Source: Phycisphaerales bacterium UBA2218 (GTDB lineage: Bacteria; Planctomycetota; Phycisphaerae; Sedimentisphaerales; Anaerobacaceae). Taken from it: a stretch of DNA of 32,996 nt. Position numbers and translations under genes: made by a program. The notes under the pieces were generated by a model. That model searched no databases. It had not been told where the DNA came from and was given only the letters and a program-made list of their open reading frames with translations. Shown here piece by piece: positions 1 through 8,149 of this stretch. The number at the start of each line of letters is the position of its first letter. The stretch's first letter is position 1. Where the stretch lies: the NCBI GenBank assembly GCA_002327785.1, contig DCUI01000310.1:1-32996 (forward strand). The letters are read 5' to 3'.

Positions 1-789
1 ATCGGCCTTCAGGGCCAGACTGTGGTCCCCGCCTACGGCGATGGCGACAAAGTCGTTGCCGTCCGGGGGCGTGGCTTTCCCTACCCAAGAGGAAAGCATG
101 TGTTCCCCATCCCCGGTACAGTCGCTTCCCCAACCGACGATCGAGCCATCAGTCTTCAGGGCCAGACTGTGGTAGTCGCCTGCGGCGATGGCGACAAAGT
201 CGTTGCCGTCCGGGTGGGGCCACCTATTTTCGCCCCAGCCGACAATCGAGCCATCTGCCTTCAGGGCCAGACTGTGCTCCCCGCCTGCGGCGATGGCGAC
301 GAAGTCGTTGCCCTCCGGGGGGGTGGCTTGCCCGTATGTGTTGTAGCCCCACCCGACGATCGAGCCATCGGCCTTCAGGGCCAGACTGTGGCCATCACTT
401 TCCACCCACACCCCACCTGCGGCGATGGCGACAAAGTCGTTGCCGTCCGGCGCTGTCGCTTGGCCATACCACTGGTTCAAGCCCCACCCGACGATCGAGC
501 CATCTGCCTTCAGGGCCAGACTGTGCTCCCCGCCTGCGGCGATGGCGATGAACGGGGCGTTGAAGGCGGTGCTGTCGATACGCGTGCTGCCCCAGCCGAC
601 GATTGACCCTTGGCCTGAAAGGGTCCGCGGATCGTTGGGATTCGTGGTTGCCGGGTACGGGGCAGGGTCGGCCGCGAGGTCCGCAGCAGCCGCCTGGCCT
701 CGCACGACGCAGAAATGGCCGGCCATCAGGATGGCGACGGTGCCAACCCATGCCGCCAGGACTCGGATGAAGCTTCTGTCCATAGCCAT
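1..789 (-). CDS. Secreted RCC1-repeat (beta-propeller) protein, 3' end cut by window start
   Basis: The minus-strand reading frame is open from ATG at 787-789 to the window edge (263 codons, no stop), so the C-terminus is missing. The N-terminus has a signal peptide: a basic start (MAMDRSFIRV), a hydrophobic core and an Ala-rich cleavage region near residue 35. After a short linker come at least five copies of an RCC1-type unit with the core FVAIAAGGEHSLALKADGS followed by IVGWG. The copies lie 35-49 residues apart. In the family such repeats build a seven-bladed propeller used as a binding scaffold. Bacterial secreted versions are common in Planctomycetes and mostly uncharacterised. A second ATG lies two codons downstream (781-783). 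A gagggg stretch 5-6 nt upstream supports the first. A good promoter lies about 100 nt upstream. The family call is secure; partner and role are unknown. Confidence 0.85.
   Translation of the reverse strand, partial: MAMDRSFIRVLAAWVGTVAILMAGHFCVVRGQAAAADLAADPAPYPATTNPNDPRTLSGQGSIVGWGSTRIDSTAFNAPFIAIAAGGEHSLALKADGSIVGWGLNQWYGQATAPDGNDFVAIAAGGVWVESDGHSLALKADGSIVGWGYNTYGQATPPEGNDFVAIAAGGEHSLALKADGSIVGWGENRWPHPDGNDFVAIAAGDYHSLALKTDGSIVGWGSDCTGDGEHMLSSWVGKATPPDGNDFVAIAVGGDHSLALKAD
7..560 (-). repeat. Near-identical tandem coding repeats (RCC1 blades)
   Basis: An identical 18-nt block, cttcagggccagactgtg (plus strand), begins at 7, 154, 259, 373 and 508. In four of the five copies it is followed by a conserved block ending near gacaaagtcgttgccgtccgg or a one- to two-base variant. 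The spacings of 147, 105, 114 and 135 nt are all multiples of three. DNA identity is much higher than needed to keep the fold, which points to recent duplication or gene conversion between blades. Confidence 0.85.
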
Positions 790-886
790 AGCGCCCCTCA
801 CTTTCCCGTTGTGCCTGCCGGCGCCCCGGCAAAGCAGCCCAAGGATAGAAGACGAAGCCAAAGACGTACCTTCCTGCCGAGGGTGT

Positions 887-915
887 ATTGTACATTCTCG
901 GACTCAGCAAGTCAA
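887..915 (-). promoter_or_regulatory. Sigma-70-like promoter for the RCC1-repeat gene
   Basis: On the minus strand TTGACT (910-915) is followed after 17 nt by TACAAT (887-892). Predicted transcription starts near 880, giving a leader of about 90 nt before the ATG at 789. Confidence 0.6.
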
Positions 916-976
916 GCGGAAGGTGACCATTCAACGCATGAGCGGACAGGTCTGGAGTGCATTGCGGTCGCCGTTG

Positions 977-1843
977 TCACGGCGTCTTCTCTGTCAGCTC
1001 GATCTCATAGATCTTCGGCCAGAGTTTGCCTGTAACGAGGAGGCGGTTGGTTTCGGGGATCCAGGCGATGCCGTTGAGGACTGCTTCGGAGTCCTCGGGA
1101 CGCGGGTAGAGGGCCGAGAGGTCGAGCCGACCGGTGACTCGGCCGGTCTTGGGGTCGATGATGACGATCTCATCGGTCGGCCAGACGTTGGCGTAGACCT
1201 GTGGCCCAGCCGCCCCCGGCTGGGAATCGATCACCCCCGAGGGCGGGGGTGCCACATACTCCAGCTCGTTCAAGCCCTGCACGGGGCGGCCTTCGTCGCG
1301 GACTTCGATCCGGCCGGTCTCGACGAACGTGTTCGGGTCGAGGAAACGGAGGATGGCGGTGCCGTCGCTGTAGATCAGCCGCTTGCCGTCGCAGGTGATG
1401 CCCCAACCTTCCGTTGTATAGCTGAATTCCTTCAGCAGGGTGAAGGTGTCCTTTTTGTAGACGAAGCCGGTTTTGCTCTTCCACGTCAGTTGGATGATCT
1501 TGTCCTCGAAGAGGGTGATCCCCTCTCCGAAATGCCTCCTGGGCAGGCGAGTTGTCTTGAGGACTTTGCCTGTTTTGAGGTCCCGCCTGATGAGGGTGGA
1601 CAGGCCGTAGAGGCCCGTCCCCTCATAGAGGACGCCGTCCTCGTAGGCGAGCCCCTGCGTGAACGCCCGGCGGTCGTGCGGGTAGGACTGGATTGCTTTG
1701 TAGCTGTAGCGAACGACCGACGGCGGCTGGGCGGATTCTGTCGTGGGCTCGCCGGGCCGGCCCCAGGAGCATGCAGCGCTCCACAGCGACGCCACACTGC
1801 ACAGAAGCGCCAGTCCGCCCTTTATATGGCCCGATTTCTGCAT
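977..1843 (-). CDS. Glutaminyl-peptide cyclotransferase, plant/bacterial propeller type
   Basis: This 288-residue protein matches the Glu_cyclase_2 family (PF05096). Those enzymes convert N-terminal Gln of peptides to pyroglutamate on a five-bladed propeller without the zinc site of animal enzymes. Visible family signatures are FTQGLAYEDGVLYEGTGLYG, HFGEGITLFEDKIIQLTWK, a YSDG.A blade motif, LNELEYV, VYANVWPTDEIVIIDP and the C-terminal LNGIAWIPETNRLLVTGKLW. The N-terminus is a secretion signal, possibly a lipoprotein (SAAC at Cys25, not a perfect lipobox). The reading frame extends 10 codons further to an ATG at 1873, but the promoter at 1879-1908 would start transcription at about 1872, so Met at 1841-1843 is chosen. 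No strong Shine-Dalgarno site is visible. It is transcribed toward the RCC1-repeat gene, which has its own promoter. Confidence 0.88.
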   Translation of the reverse strand: MQKSGHIKGGLALLCSVASLWSAACSWGRPGEPTTESAQPPSVVRYSYKAIQSYPHDRRAFTQGLAYEDGVLYEGTGLYGLSTLIRRDLKTGKVLKTTRLPRRHFGEGITLFEDKIIQLTWKSKTGFVYKKDTFTLLKEFSYTTEGWGITCDGKRLIYSDGTAILRFLDPNTFVETGRIEVRDEGRPVQGLNELEYVAPPPSGVIDSQPGAAGPQVYANVWPTDEIVIIDPKTGRVTGRLDLSALYPRPEDSEAVLNGIAWIPETNRLLVTGKLWPKIYEIELTEKTP

Positions 1844-1878
1844 CCCGACTCTAATCCATTCTGCAAGGCTCATAGCGG

Positions 1879-1908
1879 ATTATACGCATTCGGCAGCTCG
1901 ACGGTCAA
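1879..1908 (-). promoter_or_regulatory. Sigma-70-like promoter for the glutaminyl cyclase gene
   Basis: On the minus strand TTGACC (1903-1908) is followed after 18 nt by a perfect TATAAT (1879-1884). The predicted start near 1872 excludes the more upstream ATG at 1871-1873 unless the message is leaderless. Confidence 0.65.
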
Positions 1909-2034
1909 TGCCGACTGCGTAGACGGGGACGACCCGGACCAAACAGGATTGGGCTTGAAGAAGGCAAGAGATTTATGATACGGTGTATGCGAGGGATTTG
2001 GAAGCGTGTGTGCCGTACAAAGTAGGAATAGTCG

Positions 2035-3948
2035 ATGGCTCGACGCAAGGCCCTTGCGCAACGAGAACAGAAACCAAACCCGTCGTCGGATAAGGTGCGT
2101 GCCGAGAGACCGCAGGCAGCAACGTCTTTTTCTCGATTCCGGCCGACGCGCGGCCTCGTCTTCTTCGTGCTGTTCTACGTGTGGTTTGCCTGGGGGATCG
2201 ACGTTCGTTTGTTCTATCACTGCTGCGGCCTGATCGACAATTTCCCCTGCTTCTACCGAGGGTGGGGCTTCTTCCATGGTTTTCCGGCCTATCCCGGCGG
2301 GCCGGTCGAGTACCTCTCCGCTCTGCTGGCGCAGTCGTTCTACTATCCCTGGCTTGGTGCGGCGGTGATGACAGGCAAGGCGTGGGTGTTCTATGCGTGC
2401 ACCGATTGCGTCGTGAAGACCTTCGGCGCTCCGCAGTTGCGAGGTCTGCGGTTCCTCGGCCCGTTTCTGCTTGTGGCCATCTATTCTCAATACGGTTTTC
2501 CCTTTCTGACCACGATGGCTCTGCTGGCGGCCCTGTTGGGCCTGTGTCTCTATTTGAGACTTGGCTCGGGAAGGGAAGTCCGCGCGGTTGGTTTGTTCGC
2601 GGGCCTCTGTTTGTTCCTCTACGTTGCGGCGGGGGGCGCTTCCTTGGCGTTTGCCATCCTGTGTGGATTGTACGAGCTGCTTCTGAGACGACGCGTGCGC
2701 CTGGGTTTGGCCCAACTCGCATTCGGTGCGGCGGCGCCGTGCGTACTCGGGGTCCTCGGGTATGGAATCCGTGCACTGGACGCCTATGGCCGGCTGCTGC
2801 CGCTGTCCTGGGAACTTCTGAGCCACAGTTCGTTTCGGATCGTGCTGAAGGCTGTCTGGGCTCTCTATCTGTTTCTGCCTTCCGTGATCATTGCCGTGGG
2901 GGGCTGGCGCCTGCTCTTCAAGGGTCGACATGGTCTCACGGCGTCTCTGGACAAGACCCGCATTGCCAGGGCCTTTCACGATGACGGCGGGGGGGCCGTC
3001 GGGTGGAATCTTTCAACGCTGGCCCTTGCCGGCGTCACTGTCCTCGTCCTGCTGTTTTGTCGTGCGCCGGCAACAAAGAACGCTCTCCGGGCCGACTACT
3101 TCTCTCGCCAGGAGATGTGGGCCCAGGTGCTCGAACTCGGCCGTCGCAGTCCGTACCAATACACCGTGTGCCATGCGGTGGACCGGGCCCTGTGTCGGCT
3201 CGATCGGCTGGGCGATGAGATGTTCCGCTTTTCGCAGCAGCCTGTGGCATTGCTGCTGACCGACCGCAGTGCCGAGCCGATCTGGCAGAAATTCGATACG
3301 TGCATGGATCTCGGCCTGATCAACCAGGCCGAAAACGCGATGGTCATGTGCACCGAGATCTATGGGGAGCGTCCTCTCTTGTTGCATCGCCTGGCGACGG
3401 TCAACATGATCAAAGGCAACATCGAGACGGCCCGTGTCTACCTCGGGGCATTGGCCAAGGCCCCATTCTGGCGGTCCACGGCACGCAGGGACTTGGCGCG
3501 TCTGGAGGCCGATCCCGATTTGTCCGAGGACGAGCCGATTCGGCGGTGGCGAGGCATCATGCTCAAGGCCGATTCCGTGAGGGACACCGATGTGCTGAGC
3601 CAACTGCTGAAAGAGAACCCTGCGAATCGCACGGCCTATCAGTACGCCATGGCCTCGTTGCTGCTGTCGAGGGATCTGGACGCTTTCGTGCGGATGTTCG
3701 AGGCGCGCCACTGGCTCAGTTTCTCGCGGATTCCCAGGCATTATGAAGAGGCGCTGCTTTTGTCCCGAACGCTCAAGAAGCAGCCGGTCGATGTGCCGGG
3801 GCAGACGATTTCTCCGGAGGCCAAGGCGCAGCTTCAGGAGTTTCTCCAGGCATTCCAGCAGGCCGGCAGGGAGAAGACCGCGACTCGGTCCGCGATTCGG
3901 AAGAAGTTCGGCGGCACGTACTATTACTACTATTTTCTTGGCAGATGA
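2035..3948 (+). CDS. DUF6057-family polytopic membrane protein
   Basis: This 637-residue protein has two halves. The first, about residues 40-350, holds roughly nine or ten hydrophobic segments, with a conserved early stretch (residues about 57-80) containing RLFYHCCGLIDNFPCFYRGW. The second half (about 360-637) is soluble and helical with TPR-like spacing, and ends in an aromatic tail (FGGTYYYYYFLGR). The HCC..NFP.FYRGW stretch and Tyr-rich end fit my recollection of DUF6057, a family without known function found mainly in Bacteroidota and Planctomycetota. The start is supported by AGGA seven nt before ATG. The next gene begins 12 nt after the stop and encodes a haem-motif/PD40 protein, so the two are almost certainly co-transcribed. 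Role unknown; an envelope complex with the downstream protein is an inference. The DUF name is from memory and was not searched. Confidence 0.75.
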   Translation: MARRKALAQREQKPNPSSDKVRAERPQAATSFSRFRPTRGLVFFVLFYVWFAWGIDVRLFYHCCGLIDNFPCFYRGWGFFHGFPAYPGGPVEYLSALLAQSFYYPWLGAAVMTGKAWVFYACTDCVVKTFGAPQLRGLRFLGPFLLVAIYSQYGFPFLTTMALLAALLGLCLYLRLGSGREVRAVGLFAGLCLFLYVAAGGASLAFAILCGLYELLLRRRVRLGLAQLAFGAAAPCVLGVLGYGIRALDAYGRLLPLSWELLSHSSFRIVLKAVWALYLFLPSVIIAVGGWRLLFKGRHGLTASLDKTRIARAFHDDGGGAVGWNLSTLALAGVTVLVLLFCRAPATKNALRADYFSRQEMWAQVLELGRRSPYQYTVCHAVDRALCRLDRLGDEMFRFSQQPVALLLTDRSAEPIWQKFDTCMDLGLINQAENAMVMCTEIYGERPLLLHRLATVNMIKGNIETARVYLGALAKAPFWRSTARRDLARLEADPDLSEDEPIRRWRGIMLKADSVRDTDVLSQLLKENPANRTAYQYAMASLLLSRDLDAFVRMFEARHWLSFSRIPRHYEEALLLSRTLKKQPVDVPGQTISPEAKAQLQEFLQAFQQAGREKTATRSAIRKKFGGTYYYYYFLGR

Positions 3949-3960
3949 AGAGGCTCCGCC

Positions 3961-5547
3961 GTGCATAGACGTTCTGTCGTCAGTTTGCTCATCCTGGCAC
4001 CCGCGATCGGCGCGCTGGTCGTTGCGACCATGCTCTTTCGGCCGGCCTCGTGGGCTCCGATTCGGGAGTCCGAGCCGGTGGACCGTCAGGCCAGGATCTA
4101 TCCCGACTACAGCGGGTTGGTCATTCCGCCGAACATTGCCCCATTGAATTTTGTAGTCGAAGAGCCCGGCGTGGCCTTCTGCGCCCGGATCTCTTCCCAA
4201 CAGGGCGACGCGATCGAGGTTTTCAGCCGGGACGGGGTCGTCAAGATCCCGCCCAGGCGATGGAAGCATCTGCTGGACGGCAACAGGGGGCGGACGCTGA
4301 GTGTGGATGTCTTCGCCAGGGATGCCGACGGGCGGTGGAATCGGTTCCAACCGATCACGAATCAGATCGCACCGGAGGACATCGACGACCACCTCGTGTA
4401 TCGAAAGATGCATCTGACCCACGTTCGCGTGCGCAGCAGGATCGGCATCTACTGCCGGAATCTGAGCACCTTTGAAGAGTCCGTCGTGCTCGGCAGCGAC
4501 AGCTACGAAGACGGCTGCCTGAACTGCCACAGCTTTCGCCAGAACCATTGGGACAAGATGCTGCTGGGTGTCCGGTCGGAGAAATACGGCACGGCGACCC
4601 TTCTGGCGGAGGATGGCGCGGTCCGCAAGCTCGACGCGAAGTTCGGCTACACGTCCTGGCATCCCAGCGGGCGTCTGGCCGTGTATGCCGTGAACAATAT
4701 TCCTCTGTTCTTTCACTCGACGCGGAACGAAGTGCGCGACACGACCAACGTGGACTCCATGTTGACGATATACCGTGCCGAGCAGCACCGAACCGCCGTG
4801 GAGCCGAAGCTGGCGCAGAAGGACTGGCTGGAGAACTGGCCCGTATGGTCGGGCGACGGCAGATATCTTTACTTCTGCACGGCTCCCAAGCTCTGGCCGG
4901 CCAATACGCCCATGCCGCCTGAACAGTACGATCGCATCCGGTATGACCTGGTCCGCATCCGATACGACATCGAAACGGATGCATGGGGCGAAATCGAGAC
5001 GGTGCTCTCCGCCCAGCAGACCGGCAAGAGCATCGGTATGCCGCGGGTCAGCCCGGACGGCCGATTCCTGACCTTCTGCATGTTTGATCATGACTACTTC
5101 CCAACCTGGAAGCAGGAGAGCGACCTGTATTTGATGGATCTCCAGGCCCCCGCGAAGAACGGGCAGTTCACGTACCGGCGTCTCGAGATCAACAGTGACA
5201 AAAGCGAATCCTGGCAGACGTGGTCGAGCAACAGCCGGTGGATCGTTTTCAGCAGCAAGCGGCTTCACGGCGTTTTCACACGGCTGTTCATCAGCTACAT
5301 CGACCCGGCCGGCAACGCCCATAAGCCTGTGCTTCTCCCTCAGGGGGACCCGAGATTCTATGACTCTTGCCTTCTGGTGTTCAATACACCGGAACTCGTC
5401 ATCGGTCCCCCGCCAGCGGCTCGCGAGTCGCTGGCCGGCGTGTATCGTAGTCGGCGGGCCACATCCGTTTCGATGCCTGTCACTATGGCGACGCCGGCCG
5501 CCGGCAGGACGCCTCCCCCGGCTCCATCGCAGATCCCACACGAATAG
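3961..5547 (+). CDS. Exported c-type haem-motif protein with TolB-like PD40 propeller
   Basis: This 528-residue protein starts at GTG with AAGAGG seven nt upstream, overlapping the end of the DUF6057 gene. Residues 5-25 form a signal peptide or membrane anchor. A mature N-terminal domain (about 45-180) carries IPPNIAPLNF and is followed by a single CLNCH haem c attachment motif at residues 186-190. The rest has at least four PD40/WD40-like blades: YTSWHPSGRLAVYAVN, WPVWSGDGRYLYFCT, MPRVSPDGRFLTFCMFD and WQTWSSNSRWIVFSSKR. Homologues are often annotated as TolB-like or cytochrome c biogenesis proteins, but the motif makes this a predicted haem carrier, not a biogenesis factor. It probably acts outside the cytoplasmic membrane with the DUF6057 partner. 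No electron donor or acceptor is encoded nearby. The C-terminal 30 residues are Pro/Ala/Thr-rich. Confidence 0.78.
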   Translation: MHRRSVVSLLILAPAIGALVVATMLFRPASWAPIRESEPVDRQARIYPDYSGLVIPPNIAPLNFVVEEPGVAFCARISSQQGDAIEVFSRDGVVKIPPRRWKHLLDGNRGRTLSVDVFARDADGRWNRFQPITNQIAPEDIDDHLVYRKMHLTHVRVRSRIGIYCRNLSTFEESVVLGSDSYEDGCLNCHSFRQNHWDKMLLGVRSEKYGTATLLAEDGAVRKLDAKFGYTSWHPSGRLAVYAVNNIPLFFHSTRNEVRDTTNVDSMLTIYRAEQHRTAVEPKLAQKDWLENWPVWSGDGRYLYFCTAPKLWPANTPMPPEQYDRIRYDLVRIRYDIETDAWGEIETVLSAQQTGKSIGMPRVSPDGRFLTFCMFDHDYFPTWKQESDLYLMDLQAPAKNGQFTYRRLEINSDKSESWQTWSSNSRWIVFSSKRLHGVFTRLFISYIDPAGNAHKPVLLPQGDPRFYDSCLLVFNTPELVIGPPPAARESLAGVYRSRRATSVSMPVTMATPAAGRTPPPAPSQIPHE

Positions 5548-5574
5548 TCTGCCCGGCGGCCGGGGGAAATGGGC

Positions 5575-5602
5575 TTGACGCGGGTCGCAGTCTGGCGATA
5601 AG
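5575..5602 (+). promoter_or_regulatory. Possible promoter before the first DUF1080 gene
   Basis: TTGACG (5575-5580), 16 nt, then GATAAG (5597-5602). The -35 is good, the -10 matches only four of six. It lies 27 nt after the preceding stop codon and would give a leader of about 110 nt. Confidence 0.35.
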
Positions 5603-5720
5603 CTGGCTTTATGAACCACGATGGATGTTTAGGTCTGGGGTCTATCTTGATGCGACGGCGCATGAAGTACCTGCAATCGCGAGGGGAGCGACCTGTGATT
5701 GGGTCAGGAGGAATGACGAG

Positions 5721-6410
5721 ATGAACAGAATGAAAGCGGTTTTCATAGTCCTGCTATTGTTCGTGGCGTTCGGCGCGGGTTCGTGCGAGAGGCTTCGCCG
5801 GTGCGAAACCCTGGTGTTCGCCCGCTCAGGCGGCGATGACCTGCTCTCCACGGGTCTGATCGGCTGGCAGCAGATTGGCGGTGAACAGGGGACATGGCAC
5901 TTCCAGGACGGCATCCTGTACACCGAAGGGGAAAACGGCGGCTGGCTGGCGACGCTCCGTCAGTACGACAACTTCCGGCTTTCGCTGGAGTTCCATGTCC
6001 CGCCGGGCGGCAATAGCGGCGTCTTTATCCGAGCGCCCCTCGAGGGGGACCCGGCCTACACGGGCATGGAAATCCAGATCCTCGACGATTACGCCGAGCA
6101 ATGGCGAGGGCTGAATCCCTACCAGTACACCGGGAGCATCTATGGCGTTCAGGCCCCCTCCGAGCGGGCGACGAAGAAAGCAGGACAATGGCAGAAGATG
6201 GTCATTACCGCTCGCGGACCGCGGATCGAGGTCGTCCTGAACGGCCAGAAGATCATCGATACGAACGTGACGTACTATCCGTACAAGGCAGAGGCGCACC
6301 CCGGCTTGATGCGCGACGGCGGGTACATCGGCCTGCAGAATCACGGCAGCCGGGTCGAGTTCCGCAACATCCAAATCCGGGAGTTGCCGGAAGGGCGTGT
6401 GAGGAGGTAG
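5721..6410 (+). CDS. DUF1080 (3-keto-disaccharide hydrolase) family exported protein
   Basis: The predicted product is 229 residues. ATG at 5721 is chosen over the longer frame from 5625 because AGGAGG sits nine nt upstream and the resulting N-terminus is a signal peptide (MNRMKAVFIVLLLFVAFGAG), with Cys22 as a possible lipidation site. The body is the concanavalin-like jelly roll of PF06439: IGWQQIGGEQGTWHFQDGIL, YDNFRLSLEFHVPPGGNSGV, FIRAPLEGDPAYTGMEIQIL, a YTGSIYGVQAP motif, and the closing GYIGLQNHGSRVEFRNIQIR. Characterised relatives cleave 3-keto-glycosides made by C3-oxidising dehydrogenases. The next gene encodes a Tat-exported Gfo/Idh/MocA oxidoreductase, the expected partner. Substrate unknown. 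Confidence 0.88.
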   Translation: MNRMKAVFIVLLLFVAFGAGSCERLRRCETLVFARSGGDDLLSTGLIGWQQIGGEQGTWHFQDGILYTEGENGGWLATLRQYDNFRLSLEFHVPPGGNSGVFIRAPLEGDPAYTGMEIQILDDYAEQWRGLNPYQYTGSIYGVQAPSERATKKAGQWQKMVITARGPRIEVVLNGQKIIDTNVTYYPYKAEAHPGLMRDGGYIGLQNHGSRVEFRNIQIRELPEGRVRR

Positions 6411-6563
6411 GAGCAGGCGTGTCCTGGCGAACCACGGGCATCAAGAACGGCAGCGATTCAATGCCACCCGGAGAAGGCCCGATCTCGCGATCACACACCA
6501 TAGCTCTGTGGATGAGTGAATCGCAATTAGTAAATAGTCAATTACAAATGACAAGGGTTTTCT
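6411..6563. other. Intergenic region with AT-rich patch
   Basis: Between the DUF1080 and Gfo/Idh/MocA genes. Positions 6519-6552 are markedly AT-rich against the local background and contain related short words (AATTAGTAAAT, TAGTCAATTAC, AAATGACAA). No convincing promoter pair or terminator was recognised. AAGGG just before the ATG serves as ribosome binding site. Confidence 0.4.
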
Positions 6564-7823
6564 ATGGTTGCAAGCAGCGTTTCTCGTCGTGATTTCATCA
6601 AGGCGTCGGCCGTGTCCGTGGCGGCGGTGGGGATGACCCGTCGGATGTACGCGGCGGGCTCTGATACGATCCGTGTTGGCTTGATCGGTTGCGGCGGACA
6701 GGGGACTCGCGACCTTGTCAGTTGCGTCAGGAGCTCGCCGGGCGTGGAGATCGTCGTGATGGGCGACCTGTTCGAGGATCGACTCAAGGAGTCGATCGAC
6801 AAGCTCGCCAAGGAGGTCCCCAACGCTCTGAAGGTCGCGCCGGACAGGCGGTTCGTGGGGTTCGATGCGTACAAGAAGGTGCTTGCGACGGACGTGCAGA
6901 TGGTTCTGCTCGTGGCTCCGCCGCACTGGCGGGCGCAGCACTTCCAGGCCGCCGTCGAGGCGGACAAGCACGTCTTCATGGAAAAGCCGGGCGGCGTGGA
7001 CCCCAAAGGCATTCGCTCGTTGATCCAGACCGCGGAAGTGGCCGGGCAGAAGGGCCTCTCGGTCGTCGCGGGCACCCAGCGGCGGCACAGCAAGAAGTAC
7101 CAGGAGACCATCCGGCGGATTCACGACGGTCAGATCGGTGAGATTGTCGCGGCCCAGGCCTACTGGAACGGCGGCGACATGCTCGGCTACTGGAAGTGGT
7201 GGGATCAGGGCAACCTCTCGGATATGGAGTGGCAGTGCCGGAGCTGGCCGTGGTTCACCTGGACCAGCGGCGACCACATTGTCGAGCAGCACGTCCACAA
7301 TCTCGACGTCATCAACTGGGCCCTCCAGGGACATCCGGAGCAGTGTATGGGCATGGGCGGCCGGGCCGTCCGCACTTTGGGCAACATCTACGACCACTTT
7401 GCCGTCGAATACGAGTACGCCGACGGCGTGCGGGTTGCCAGCATGTGCCGCCAGATCAACGGCAGTACGGACCGGATTGCCGAGCGAGTGGTGGGCACGA
7501 AGGGCGCCGCGGATATCGATCGCGGTGTCATCACGGGCGAGAAGCCGTTCAAGTACGAAGGGCCCGATCCGGACCACTACGTCCAGGAGATGGCCGATCT
7601 GATTCAGAGCATTCGCGAGGGCAAGCCGATCAACGAGGGCAAAAGCGTCGCCGAGAGCACGATGAATGCGATCATGGGCCGCATGAGCGCGTACACCGGC
7701 CGGGCTCTGAAGTGGGACTGGGCGATGAACGCCTCGAAACAGGACCTGACGCCCCCGAAGTACGACTGGATTGGTCTGCCGGTCGAGCCGGTCGCCGTTC
7801 CCGGCAAGACACAACTCATATAG
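6564..7823 (+). CDS. Tat-exported Gfo/Idh/MocA-family oxidoreductase
   Basis: This 419-residue protein begins with a twin-arginine signal, SRRDFIK at residues 7-13 followed by an Ala-rich core. Folded export with bound nucleotide is therefore expected. The Rossmann domain has the NAD(P)-binding loop GCGGQG at residues 42-47. The family EKP signature is at 140-142 (MEKPGGVDPKG). The C-terminal sheet domain includes EQHVHNLDVINWAL, where the conserved His and Asp serve catalysis in related enzymes. The C-terminal tail runs through GRMSAYTGRALKWDW, typical of the planctomycetal Tat subgroup. Between two DUF1080 genes it most plausibly oxidises (or reduces back) C3 of a sugar so that the glycosidic bond can be eliminated. 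A degenerate copy of residues about 345-419 follows immediately. Confidence 0.9.
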   Translation: MVASSVSRRDFIKASAVSVAAVGMTRRMYAAGSDTIRVGLIGCGGQGTRDLVSCVRSSPGVEIVVMGDLFEDRLKESIDKLAKEVPNALKVAPDRRFVGFDAYKKVLATDVQMVLLVAPPHWRAQHFQAAVEADKHVFMEKPGGVDPKGIRSLIQTAEVAGQKGLSVVAGTQRRHSKKYQETIRRIHDGQIGEIVAAQAYWNGGDMLGYWKWWDQGNLSDMEWQCRSWPWFTWTSGDHIVEQHVHNLDVINWALQGHPEQCMGMGGRAVRTLGNIYDHFAVEYEYADGVRVASMCRQINGSTDRIAERVVGTKGAADIDRGVITGEKPFKYEGPDPDHYVQEMADLIQSIREGKPINEGKSVAESTMNAIMGRMSAYTGRALKWDWAMNASKQDLTPPKYDWIGLPVEPVAVPGKTQLI

Positions 7824-7880
7824 AATTGGCGAAGGATGCCCCGGATCGAAGTCCGGAGTAACAGGGTTGTTGACGGATGA

Positions 7881-8138
7881 TTGAATGATCCGTGCTTGAA
7901 ACAGCACGCGGATCAGATTGAGGCGATTCGTCGGGATCAGCGACTGAATGAGGGCCGGCGGATCGCCGAGAGCACCCTGACCTCTATCAGGGGTCGGATG
8001 AGCGCATATACGGGCCGGGCGTTGAAGTGGGATTGGGCGATGAACGCCTTGAAACTCGATCTGACGCCGTCATCATACGAGCCGGGCGATCTGCCCATGC
8101 CCCCGGCGGCGTTCCCCGGCAAGCCTCAACTCATTTGA
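7881..8138 (+). pseudogene. Remnant 3' end of a second Gfo/Idh/MocA gene
   Basis: The 85-residue reading frame is homologous over about 75 residues to the C-terminus of the preceding gene. It shares GRMSAYTGRALKWDWAMNA exactly, and both end in PGK.QLI. The N-terminal 340 or so residues, including the Rossmann fold and EKP motif, are absent, so it cannot be an oxidoreductase. Homology begins near 7900. Upstream, 7824-7900 shows no matching sequence. The DNA of the two copies differs at roughly one base in four to five over the best part, so the duplication is not recent, yet the frame has stayed open. It could be decay after tandem duplication, or deletion of most of an old paralogue. ATG at 7881 lacks a clear ribosome binding site. 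Confidence 0.8.
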
Positions 8139-8149
8139 GATTGAGGATT

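Noticed and set aside
1..560. CRISPR-like array suggested by regular repeats
   Set aside because: Spacing varies (105-147 nt), always in multiples of three, and the repeats code for RCC1 blades.
425..1978. Plus-strand open frame (517 codons) across the RCC1 and glutaminyl cyclase genes
   Set aside because: It spans two minus-strand genes and their promoters and has no family features.
3013..5619. Long minus-strand open frame (868 codons) opposite the DUF6057 and haem/PD40 genes
   Set aside because: Composition is Arg/His/Pro-rich without domains; the plus strand has recognisable proteins with binding sites. GC-rich codon bias leaves the opposite frame open.
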